A stretch of DNA of 64,000 nucleotides, taken from an uncultured Croceitalea sp. (lineage in GTDB: Bacteria; Bacteroidota; Bacteroidia; Flavobacteriales; Flavobacteriaceae). Shown here one piece after another: positions 25,345 through 33,170 of this stretch. The translations under genes and the position numbers were made by a program. How positions within the stretch are numbered: the stretch's first letter is position 1; every line of letters starts with the position of its first letter. The notes below the pieces were generated by a model. It did not search any database, was not told the DNA's origin, and was given only the letters and a program-made list of their open reading frames with translations. The DNA is taken from the NCBI GenBank assembly GCA_947499565.1, contig CANMOV010000001.1:434001-498000 (forward strand), written 5' to 3'.

Positions 25345-26142
25345 CTAATAATCTGTATTTGGGTACCAATCCAACTGAACTATTTCAATTGAAGGGTTTC
25401 CTTGATTAACTAGTTTTTTAAACTTTTTCACATCACTAACATTTGGTCTTCCTCTATAGTGATATGGATAGACTTGTTTTGGTTGAAACGCTAAAACAGC
25501 ATCTGCAGCACTTTCCTCTGTCATAGTATAAGGTAAGTTCATACAAATGAAAGCTTTATCAATATCTTTTAATGCTCTCATTTCTGGGATATCTTCTGTA
25601 TCACCAGAAAAGTATAACCGCTTCCCATCAATATTAAGGACATACCCATTACCGCGCCCTTTGGTATGAAACTTTAAAGCTTCTTCACGAAGATTATACA
25701 TTGGTATTGCTTCTATAGTAATTTCAAACCGCTCTTTTGAATCTCCATTATTCAAAACATCTATCTGAGGGGTAAACTGCTCAGGTATTTTATCTGCAAC
25801 AGCTTGTGGAACTATAATTTTTGATTTTTCAGTATTTAGTTCTTGTAGTGTCTCTAAGCTAAAGTGATCGCCATGAATATCTGTAATCAAAATTAAATCG
25901 GGGTTTCTTTGACCTTCAAAAGCCTTTAGTCCACCTACTGGATCTATATAAATTGTAACATCCTTCCATTCTAAAACTGCAGTCGCATGTTCAATTGGTT
26001 TGATTTTTATTTCATTTACGGTAGTCGCAGCTGGTTCTAATTTAATTGATTTTTCAGCCTTTCTTTCTTTACATCCTCCAAGAATAAGAATGATAAGCAA
26101 GCGAACCATAGCATTTTTTATCACTTTGTAAAAGTTTAACAT
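25345..26142 (-). CDS. MBL-fold metallo-hydrolase lipoprotein
   Basis: 265 residues as drawn. A hydrophobic segment and lipobox-like LILGGCKER point to an export signal with lipidated Cys (about residue 24); an alternative ATG at 26109 (MVRLL) would give a more standard signal. The metal-binding motif is DIHGDHF, later ligands are probably Asp in YFSGDTED and His in VYPYHYRG. The layout matches UlaG/UPF0173-like enzymes. It is probably a periplasm-facing hydrolase of unknown substrate. Convergent with ettA. Confidence 0.82.
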   Translation of the reverse strand: MLNFYKVIKNAMVRLLIILILGGCKERKAEKSIKLEPAATTVNEIKIKPIEHATAVLEWKDVTIYIDPVGGLKAFEGQRNPDLILITDIHGDHFSLETLQELNTEKSKIIVPQAVADKIPEQFTPQIDVLNNGDSKERFEITIEAIPMYNLREEALKFHTKGRGNGYVLNIDGKRLYFSGDTEDIPEMRALKDIDKAFICMNLPYTMTEESAADAVLAFQPKQVYPYHYRGRPNVSDVKKFKKLVNQGNPSIEIVQLDWYPNTDY

Positions 26143-26240
26143 TTCTTTTAAAGGTACGTCATCACTAGTTTAGAGAAAAAAAATTAACATTTAAGTGTTT
26201 TAAAACATCTAAAAGAAATCTTATCACGTAAATAGAACAG

Positions 26241-26263
26241 AAACAAACATTTTTGGTTTGTTT
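26241..26263 (+). promoter_or_regulatory. 5' leader hairpin upstream of the coiled-coil membrane protein
   Basis: Perfect 8-bp inverted repeat AAACAAAC/GTTTGTTT with a 7-nt loop, 28 nt before the ATG at 26291. No T run follows, so it is not a terminator; it may stabilise the mRNA or regulate it. Confidence 0.4.
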
Positions 26264-26290
26264 AAAAGAAGATATTAAAATCAAATTATT

Positions 26291-27178
26291 ATGACAGACA
26301 CTAAAAGTAACAACAGTTTAAAAGTGATAGCAGGTTTACTAGGAGTAATTCTATTAGGTACTATCATTTTCGCGGTAACTCAATATAATGAGAACAAAAA
26401 GAATACCGTAGCTCTTACACAAGAGAAAGAATTGGTCGTTGAAGATTTAAATAACCTTAAGTCTGAGTATGACAAAGCAATTTTAGAGAGCAATGCTACA
26501 AATGAAGAATTGGTAGCTGCTAGAGATAACATTGCACAGTATATTGATTCTGTACAAGGTATGAAAGCAGATATTGCATCACTTTCTAGATACAGAAGAC
26601 AAGTAAGTGTTTTAAAAGCAGAACGTGAAGAATTATTAAGACAAGTAGATTCTTTATCACAGTCTAACACTATGCTTGCAATGCAAAGAGATAGTACTTT
26701 TGTTGAGTTAGAAAAGCAAACAGTTTTTAATGACTCTTTGGTTGTTCAAAATACACAATTGGCTGATGCCGTTGAGAGAGGTTCTGCATTAAACTTAACT
26801 ACACAGAGTGTAGATGCTGTAAAAGAAAGAAACAGTGGTAAATTGGTTTCTACTTCTAGAGCAAAAGCAACTGATAAATTTAGAGTTTGCTTTACTGTTG
26901 CTCCAAACACAATTTCACAAGCTGGCGATAGAGAATTCTTTATTGAAGTTTTAGACCCACAAGGGAATATACTTGGTGAGAGCTTAAGTAAGTCTAATGA
27001 AAGTGGTGCTTCTATTACTTATACAAAAGGAACACAGTTTTATTATGAAAACAGTGCTTTAGATGTATGTGATTACGTAAACAAGCCTGCTGGAGATTTC
27101 CAAAAAGGAAACTATATGGTTAATGTATATGATGATGGATTAAAACTATTGGGTACATCAAAATTCACATTAAAGTAA
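26291..27178 (+). CDS. Membrane-anchored coiled-coil protein of unknown function
   Basis: 295 residues. A short cytoplasmic N-terminus, one membrane helix (about 10-28, KVIAGLLGVILLGTIIFAV), a long coiled coil (about 35-165) rich in Glu/Leu heptads, then a beta-type C-terminal domain (about 190-295) with EFFIEVLDPQGNILG and two Cys (in RVCFTV and LDVCDYV) that could pair in the periplasm. This is a common layout in Flavobacteriia envelope proteins, but I do not recognise a named family. Followed by a strong bidirectional terminator shared with fumC. Confidence 0.72.
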   Translation: MTDTKSNNSLKVIAGLLGVILLGTIIFAVTQYNENKKNTVALTQEKELVVEDLNNLKSEYDKAILESNATNEELVAARDNIAQYIDSVQGMKADIASLSRYRRQVSVLKAEREELLRQVDSLSQSNTMLAMQRDSTFVELEKQTVFNDSLVVQNTQLADAVERGSALNLTTQSVDAVKERNSGKLVSTSRAKATDKFRVCFTVAPNTISQAGDREFFIEVLDPQGNILGESLSKSNESGASITYTKGTQFYYENSALDVCDYVNKPAGDFQKGNYMVNVYDDGLKLLGTSKFTLK

Positions 27179-27201
27179 GGTAATAAACACTATCCACAAA
27201 T

Positions 27202-27234
27202 AAAAAGGGACGTCTCTATTGAGCGTCCCTTTTT
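27202..27234. terminator. Bidirectional intrinsic terminator between convergent genes
   Basis: Stem AAAAAGGGACG/CGTCCCTTTTT (11 bp), 11-nt loop, T runs on both strands. Serves the coiled-coil gene (+) and fumC (-). Confidence 0.85.
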
Positions 27235-27256
27235 TTATTATCATTTTTTAGAAAAG

Positions 27257-28654
27257 CTATTTTAGGCTTCCAACCATTTTTTCAGGCTTCACCCATTCGT
27301 CATATTCTTCTGGAGTAACATAACCCAAATTAACGGCTTCCTCTCTCAATGTAGTTCCGTTTTTATGAGCAGTATTTGCTATTTCTGCGGCCTTATAATA
27401 ACCAATCTTTGTATTTAAAGCAGTTACCAACATTAATGAATTGTTCAATAACGTTTTTATGGTTTCATGATTTGGCTCTATACCCGCAGCACAATTAACA
27501 TTAAAACTTACACAGGCGTCACCAAGTAATTGTGCAGACTGTAAAATGTTAGCTGCCATCATTGGTTTAAAGACATTAAGCTCGTAATGTCCTTGTGTAC
27601 CACCAACGCTTATAGCAACATCATTTCCAATTACTTGTGCACAAACCATAGTTAATGCTTCAGATTGGGTAGGATTAACTTTTCCTGGCATAATAGAACT
27701 ACCAGGTTCATTTGCAGGAATTATTATTTCTCCAATTCCAGAACGTGGACCAGAGGCCATCATTCGAATATCATTTGCAATTTTATTTAGAGAAACTGCT
27801 AATTGTTTAAGTGCACCATGGCTTTCTACTATGGCATCATGGGCTGCCAATGCTTCAAATTTATTTTCAGCTGTTATAAAAGGAAGACCGCTAAATTCTG
27901 CAATGTATTTTGCAACAAGTACATCGTAACCTTCTGGAGTATTTAAACCCGTTCCTACAGCAGTTCCACCAAGAGCCAATTCACCAAGATGGGGTAACGT
28001 ATTTCTTAAAGCTTTTAAACCATGTTCTAATTGCGAAACATAGCCTGAAAATTCTTGTCCTAAAGTTAGAGGAGTAGCATCCATTAAGTGCGTACGCCCA
28101 ATTTTAACTACATCTTTAAATGCAGCTGATTTTTTTTCTAGTGTATCACGAAGTTGTTCTACTCCTGGAATGGTCACTTCAACAATCTTTTTATAAGCTG
28201 CAATATGCATGCCTGTTGGAAATGTGTCATTGGAAGATTGAGATTTGTTGACATCATCATTCGGCTGTATAGTTTTTTCACCTTCCCCAATTTTATTTCC
28301 CGCCAATTCATGTGCTCGGTTAGCAACAACCTCGTTCACATTCATATTACTCTGCGTACCAGAACCAGTTTGCCAAATCACCAATGGAAATTGATCATCA
28401 TGTTTGCCTTCTAAAATTTCGTCACAAACAGCAGCGATTAAATCTCGTTTTTCCTTAGATAATACTCCCAATTCATGGTTCGTAAATGCTGCTGCTTTTT
28501 TTAAATAAGCAAAACCATAAACTACTTCTAATGGCATAGATGCAGGTACACCTATTTTAAAATTATTTCTAGAACGTTCCGTTTGTGCACCCCAATATTT
28601 ATCCGATGGGACTTTAACTTCACCCATTGTATCTTTTTCAATTCTATAGCTCAT
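27257..28654 (-). CDS. fumC: Class II fumarate hydratase FumC
   Basis: Hydrates fumarate to L-malate in the TCA cycle. 465 residues, standard for the oxygen-stable class II enzyme. N-terminal [18 protein letters not shown], substrate sites [12 protein letters not shown] and [17 protein letters not shown], active-site [10 protein letters not shown] and the superfamily signature [16 protein letters not shown] are all present. It is a monocistronic unit with a -7 element upstream and a shared terminator downstream. No sign of damage. Confidence 0.97.
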   Translation of the reverse strand: MSYRIEKDTMGEVKVPSDKYWGAQTERSRNNFKIGVPASMPLEVVYGFAYLKKAAAFTNHELGVLSKEKRDLIAAVCDEILEGKHDDQFPLVIWQTGSGTQSNMNVNEVVANRAHELAGNKIGEGEKTIQPNDDVNKSQSSNDTFPTGMHIAAYKKIVEVTIPGVEQLRDTLEKKSAAFKDVVKIGRTHLMDATPLTLGQEFSGYVSQLEHGLKALRNTLPHLGELALGGTAVGTGLNTPEGYDVLVAKYIAEFSGLPFITAENKFEALAAHDAIVESHGALKQLAVSLNKIANDIRMMASGPRSGIGEIIIPANEPGSSIMPGKVNPTQSEALTMVCAQVIGNDVAISVGGTQGHYELNVFKPMMAANILQSAQLLGDACVSFNVNCAAGIEPNHETIKTLLNNSLMLVTALNTKIGYYKAAEIANTAHKNGTTLREEAVNLGYVTPEEYDEWVKPEKMVGSLK

Positions 28655-28674
28655 ATTATTATCTTAAATATTGA

Positions 28675-28682
28675 CAAAGGTA
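28675..28682 (-). promoter_or_regulatory. -7 element TACCTTTG for fumC
   Basis: Minus-strand TAnnTTTG match about 20 nt before the fumC ATG. Confidence 0.45.
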
Positions 28683-28743
28683 AAGTTTAGTCTTTTTATT
28701 TTTTAAGAAGTATCCTAGTTTTAAAATTTTCTCATCAACTGAC

Positions 28744-28775
28744 TTGCAATTTTGAATCATTTCATGGTATCTTTG
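28744..28775 (+). promoter_or_regulatory. Promoter with -33 TTG (28744-28746) and -7 TATCTTTG (28768-28775)
   Basis: Spacer of 21 bp. Predicted start near 28780, giving a leader of about 15 nt for the 57-residue membrane protein. Confidence 0.55.
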
Positions 28776-28794
28776 TATTATAAATTAAGTTTTC

Positions 28795-28968
28795 ATGGTA
28801 GAATTTGACCAATATCTTGGTTTTTTAGCTTTTTTAACCATCCTTACCATAGGATTTTGGTTAATGATTTTCTTATTGACTTTTGTTGTGCCTTATTGGT
28901 TAGGTGGTAATTTACTTGAAATGTGGAAAGAAAGACGCGAGGCTAAAAAAGCCAAACGAAACGAATAA
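28795..28968 (+). CDS. Small single-helix membrane protein, 57 residues
   Basis: ATG 28795 to TAA 28966-28968. One long hydrophobic stretch (about 8-36, LGFLAFLTILTIGFWLMIFL) followed by PYWLGG and a strongly charged, basic tail (KERREAKKAKRNE). It has its own promoter (28744-28775) and terminator (28970-28995), which makes a real gene likely despite the size. By the positive-inside rule the tail is cytoplasmic. No family recognised; function unknown. Confidence 0.75.
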   Translation: MVEFDQYLGFLAFLTILTIGFWLMIFLLTFVVPYWLGGNLLEMWKERREAKKAKRNE

Positions 28969-28969
28969 A

Positions 28970-28995
28970 AAAAGGAGCTATTTAGCTCCTTTTTT
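28970..28995. terminator. Bidirectional intrinsic terminator
   Basis: Stem AAAAGGAGCTA/TAGCTCCTTTT with a 2-nt loop and flanking A/T runs; serves the small membrane protein (+) and the outer-membrane protein gene (-). Confidence 0.8.
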
Positions 28996-28996
28996 G

Positions 28997-31429
28997 TTAT
29001 CCTTCAAACTCATCACCGCCATCACTATCCCGTTGTCCTCCTTGAGTTCTCTTTTTCTTTTGATTAAATCTATAGGTAAAAGATAGATTATAGCTACGCA
29101 CCCTAAACTGGAACTCACTATCACTAGTAAAAAATGGCGTTACAGTCTCACTAACTCTTCTTCTGCTATTAAAAACATCACTAACGTTAAATGCAAGTGA
29201 AGCTTTTTCTTTAAATAGGTCTTTACTAAAGGCAAGACTCATAGAAAAAATACCTTGATTTTTTGTTTGTGCAGTTTCAGAAGGGCCTCTGTAAAAAAGT
29301 CGTGTCTGCCAATCTACACTTCCGGGTAAGGTAATTTTATTATTTAGCCTAACAAACCAGCTCAGGTTTTCTGCATCAAAATTCTGACCATTAAAATCAC
29401 CTCTTGTAATTAAATTGAACAAATTAAAGTTTCCATTAACATTCCATTTTTTAGTGGGTCGGTAGTTGGCATTCATTTCAAAACCAAAACGTTCATTCTT
29501 TGCTAAGTTTACAGGTGTACGTCTAATAATACTTACTTGCTCGCCATCAAAAAGTGTGTCATCCCCAGTATCTTCTGTGATAAATGTAATAACGTCGGTA
29601 GCTCTTGCAAAATAGATAGAACTGTTCAAAGTCAATTTTTGATATCGTTTTAAATAACCAAAATCAACCTGGTTGGAAAACGAAGGTGTTAAGTTCGGAT
29701 TACCTTGAAATAGATTAGTTGGACTAGAACGTGACGGAAAAGGGTTTAAAAAACGCGACCTTGGTCTTCTAATTCTTCTATTGTATCCAAATTGTATGCT
29801 TTCTGTTTCACTAAACTCATAGTTTAAGTTTAGTGTTGGAAACAAGCCATCAAAATTATTGCGGTTAAAATCTCCGGTTTCGATTTGATTTATAATTAGC
29901 CTTGTGGATTCATAACGTAAACCACTTAAAAAAGAGAATTTTTTAATTTTTGTCCCAAACTGGATATAAACCGCATTTATGGTTTCTTTATAATCCAGAA
30001 CATTACTTGGATTTGTTATTCCTAATTCATCTATTGTTGGACTAATAAAAGCTACATTGTAATCGGTGTTTAACGTATTAAAATCACCACGGTATCCAAC
30101 TTCAAACTGTCCTCCTTTGCCGATAGGAACAACATAATCCGATTGTAAAAACAACCTTCGTTGGTCTTCGATTGTTTCAACATTTTCGCTATCAAAACCA
30201 TTTTGTATGATTAGGGATTCTTCACTTTCATCACTTTCTTCAAATTGAAAAGCAAAAGTTAACTTATGGCTAGAATCCCCATTAAATTGTTTATCAAAAT
30301 TGAAGGAATATTGAAAGGTTCTGTCATCTTCGGTCTCCGGGTCAAATCGGAAACCAGAACTTGAATTCCCAGAAATATCGGTTTGAAAAAAGTTATTTGT
30401 TGTTTCACTACTATTATCAGAATTTCTTAAAAAGATGGATTGTGTAATGGATGCAGTTTTATTAACATACCATTCTACTCCAAAATTTACATTATACCCT
30501 TTCCGAAATCTTTCGAACTCTCGTTCCTCGCGGATAGAATTTGTAAAAACTCCATTAGTGTCAAAAAAATCTGTGGCATTAAAAGAATTACCTGGGCGTT
30601 CTCTATAGTTATATCCTGTATTGGTGAAAATATTTAAATCACCAGTTCTATAATTTAAATTACCATTTATACCAGCGGAATTCGGATATCCTAGATTGGC
30701 AGTAATTGCACCATTTAAGCCTTGTAACTTACTTCTTCGTAAAATTATATTTATAATTCCGCCAGAACCTTCCGCATCATATCTTGCCGAAGGAGATGTG
30801 ATAACTTCAACTTTTTCAATAGATTCTGCAGGCAGTTGCCTTAAAGCTTCTGTACTATTAAGGCCTGTAATTGCGGATGGTTTTCCATTAATTAAAATAC
30901 GCACATCGTCATTTCCCCGTAGTTGTACATTACCTTCTACATCTACAGAAACCGATGGAACATTATCTAATACATCGCTAACGGTACCACCACTAACGGT
31001 AAGGTCTTTTCCAACATTATAGATTTTCTTGTCTAGTCTTAATTCAACTGTGGTTTTTTCGGCAATTACTTCAACCTCTGCTAGTTGCTCAACATCTATG
31101 GCGAGTATAATATTGCCTAAATCCGTATCTGTGCGCAAAAGCTGTCTTTCTTTCTTATAAGTTTTATAAGAAATGTATTCCACAGCTATATTATACATAC
31201 CCGCTAATGTTTCTACTTCAAATACGCCTTCTAGGTTTGTTATACCTCCGGTAACTTGTTCTGGATTACGAGCGTTTTGTAATACTAAGGTTGCATATTC
31301 TAGAGGCTGACCTGTGTCCTTGTCTATTACTCTTCCTGTTACTTTAATGCTTGGTCTTTGCCCTTGAGGTCTTTGAGCAATTAGTGTAGTAAAACTAAAA
31401 ACGAAAACTACAAGTAACAGTTTCTTCAT
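28997..31429 (-). CDS. Outer membrane beta-barrel protein (TonB receptor-like)
   Basis: 810 residues. Signal peptide about 1-18 (KKLLLVVFVFSFTTLIAQ); a CarboxypepD-regulatory-like domain (about 28-105, TGRVIDKDTGQPLEYATLVL); a plug domain (about 120-230, SDVLDNVPSVSVDVEGNVQLRG, then GSGGIINIILRRSK); then a long barrel (about 240-790). The pattern fits the outer-membrane barrel family 3 proteins common in Flavobacteriia rather than SusC. No SusD partner lies nearby, so the ligand is unknown. It starts 1 nt after the small secreted protein gene upstream, so the two form an operon. Confidence 0.88.
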   Translation of the reverse strand: MKKLLLVVFVFSFTTLIAQRPQGQRPSIKVTGRVIDKDTGQPLEYATLVLQNARNPEQVTGGITNLEGVFEVETLAGMYNIAVEYISYKTYKKERQLLRTDTDLGNIILAIDVEQLAEVEVIAEKTTVELRLDKKIYNVGKDLTVSGGTVSDVLDNVPSVSVDVEGNVQLRGNDDVRILINGKPSAITGLNSTEALRQLPAESIEKVEVITSPSARYDAEGSGGIINIILRRSKLQGLNGAITANLGYPNSAGINGNLNYRTGDLNIFTNTGYNYRERPGNSFNATDFFDTNGVFTNSIREEREFERFRKGYNVNFGVEWYVNKTASITQSIFLRNSDNSSETTNNFFQTDISGNSSSGFRFDPETEDDRTFQYSFNFDKQFNGDSSHKLTFAFQFEESDESEESLIIQNGFDSENVETIEDQRRLFLQSDYVVPIGKGGQFEVGYRGDFNTLNTDYNVAFISPTIDELGITNPSNVLDYKETINAVYIQFGTKIKKFSFLSGLRYESTRLIINQIETGDFNRNNFDGLFPTLNLNYEFSETESIQFGYNRRIRRPRSRFLNPFPSRSSPTNLFQGNPNLTPSFSNQVDFGYLKRYQKLTLNSSIYFARATDVITFITEDTGDDTLFDGEQVSIIRRTPVNLAKNERFGFEMNANYRPTKKWNVNGNFNLFNLITRGDFNGQNFDAENLSWFVRLNNKITLPGSVDWQTRLFYRGPSETAQTKNQGIFSMSLAFSKDLFKEKASLAFNVSDVFNSRRRVSETVTPFFTSDSEFQFRVRSYNLSFTYRFNQKKKRTQGGQRDSDGGDEFEG

Positions 31430-31430
31430 A

Positions 31431-31883
31431 TTAGGATTTTGATTTCTTCTTTTTCTTTTTCTTCTTTTTTACCTTGAATTGATTTTTTTGCAAATCCATA
31501 TAGGCATTATATTTTTCCTCGGGCAGGCCAGCTTTCATTTCTTCATCTTGAAGCTTTGCCAATTTCTCGTATTCTTCTCTCGTTTTTTGAGGCTCCAGTT
31601 TTAATATTTGCAGTTCCATACGTTTCTGGACGTATTTGACTAGAGTAGATCGGACAACTGCTTCTTCAAAAGGATCAAGTTCCAAGGATTCCGAAATTTT
31701 TGGCATTTGCTCATCCACCACTTGCTCAGCTGTTTTTGCCTCTGGTTCTTTGGGTGGGGTCTGTGCTTGAGGTATTGCTGTTCTGCCTCTTTGTTGACGA
31801 CCGTATCTACTGCCATATTGAGCTTCAATAGTAGTGTAGCTAAATAAAAATAATAAAAAAGCGAGTTGGATAAGTGCTTTCAT
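31431..31883 (-). CDS. Small secreted helical protein with poly-lysine tail
   Basis: 150 residues. Signal peptide about 1-21 (FLLFLFSYTTIEAQ), a flexible Gly/Arg/Gln/Pro-rich stretch (22-55), a helical, charged core (about 60-130, ESLELDPFEEAVVRSTLVKYVQKRMELQ) and a tail of nine consecutive Lys then SKS. The core resembles small periplasmic helical proteins of the Spy/DUF type only loosely. It is first in a two-gene operon with the outer-membrane barrel protein, suggesting a shared envelope job. Function unknown. Confidence 0.75.
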   Translation of the reverse strand: MKALIQLAFLLFLFSYTTIEAQYGSRYGRQQRGRTAIPQAQTPPKEPEAKTAEQVVDEQMPKISESLELDPFEEAVVRSTLVKYVQKRMELQILKLEPQKTREEYEKLAKLQDEEMKAGLPEEKYNAYMDLQKNQFKVKKKKKKKKKSKS

Positions 31884-31898
31884 AATATATTAAGATTT

Positions 31899-31906
31899 CA
31901 AAATTA
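31899..31906 (-). promoter_or_regulatory. -7 element TAATTTTG for the 31883-28997 operon
   Basis: Minus-strand TAnnTTTG match, about 15 nt before the ATG at 31883. Confidence 0.5.
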
Positions 31907-31990
31907 GAGTAAGGTTTAAATCACTTTGGTTAAATGTATGTTAAATGAATCTATGGATGATTAATCAATATTTGTGCCGAATAAAATAGT

Positions 31991-33086
31991 CTACTCTGCT
32001 TTTTGCCCCATCATCATTAAAAAGGCTTTCAAAAATTGATTTATATCCCCATCCATTACTGCATCTACATTACCCGTTTCTTCTGCAGTACGCACATCTT
32101 TTACTAGTTTATAGGGATGCATAACATAATTTCTTATTTGTGACCCCCATTCTATCTTCATTTTAGAAGATTCTATCTCTTGTCTTGCTTCTTGCTTTTT
32201 TCGAAGTTCGATTTCGTATAACTGTGATTTCAACATCTTCATCGCAGTAGCCCTATTATCATGTTGTGATCGAGAATCAGAACAAGAAATTTGAATTCCA
32301 GTTGGTTTGTGTACCAATTGAACTTTTGTCTCCACCTTATTTACGTTTTGACCACCAGCGCCGCTAGAACGAGCTGTAGTGATTTCAATATCAGCAGGAT
32401 TAATAGCAATTTCAATAGTATCATCCGCTAGCGGATAAACGTAAACAGAAGCAAATGAAGTGTGACGTTTTGCATTGCTGTCAAATGGAGAAATTCTTAC
32501 CAAACGATGAACACCATTTTCACCTTTTAACCAACCAAAGGCATAATCACCCTCTATTTCTAAAGTAACAGTTTTTATACCCGCCACATCGCCTTCTTGG
32601 TAATTAAGCTCTTTTACTTTAAAACCATTTTTTTCACTCCACATTAAATACATCCGCATAAGCATGGCAGCCCAATCACAACTCTCTGTCCCGCCAGCGC
32701 CTGCAGTTATTTGTAATACAGCCGTAAGCTCATCACCCTCATCTGAGAGCATGTTTTTGAACTCCAAATTTTCAATGAGTTCAATAGCATTTTCGTGTTT
32801 CTGAGTTACTTCATCCTCTTCAACTTCACCAACTTCTTGAAATTCTAATAATACCTCCAAATCATTAACCAAGGTTTGAGCCAAATTATAATTAGTTACC
32901 CAATTTTTCTTTGACTTAATAGATTTCATCTGAATTTGAGCTTCTTGGGGATTATCCCAAAAACCGGGTGCTAGTGTCTTCTCTTCTTCATTCTCTATTT
33001 CAATAAGTTTGGCATCAATGTCAAAGATACCTCCTTAACGCACCAAGGCGATCAATAAGATCTTTATGCTGATCTGTAGTTACCAT
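31991..33086 (-). CDS. prfB: Peptide chain release factor 2, made by programmed +1 frameshift
   Basis: Recognises UGA/UAA stops. Translation starts at ATG 33086, reads 21 codons to CTT (33026-33024), meets TGA (33023-33021), and must slip +1 so that GAC (33022-33020) is read next; the second frame runs to the stop at 31991. The product is 364 residues, the usual RF2 length. Present are the class II signature [14 protein letters not shown] and the catalytic GGQ in [14 protein letters not shown]. Parts: complement(33024-33086) joined to complement(31991-33022). Treating the second frame alone as the gene would lose about 50 N-terminal residues. Likely autoregulated through the frameshift. Confidence 0.95.
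33020..33035 (-). promoter_or_regulatory. prfB programmed +1 frameshift site
   Basis: On the minus strand: AGGAGG (33035-33030), three bases, CTT TGA C. This matches the E. coli site layout (Shine-Dalgarno-like hexamer, slippery CUU, UGA followed by C). Confidence 0.93.
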
Positions 33087-33101
33087 AAATTACATTTATA
33101 A

Positions 33102-33132
33102 CAAAAATAGGGTTTGCACTATGGTTAGACAA
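33102..33132 (-). promoter_or_regulatory. prfB promoter: -7 TATTTTTG (33102-33109), -33 TTG (33130-33132)
   Basis: Minus-strand elements with a 20-bp spacer. Predicted leader of about 11 nt. Confidence 0.55.
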
Positions 33133-33170
33133 TCAATTTTATATAAATTTAGAACTCCAACAAACCAATC

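Noticed and set aside
31991-32929. Treating prfB as a shorter gene starting at 32929
   Set aside because: The conserved RF2 N-terminus continues upstream in frame to the TGA and, after a +1 shift, to ATG 33086.
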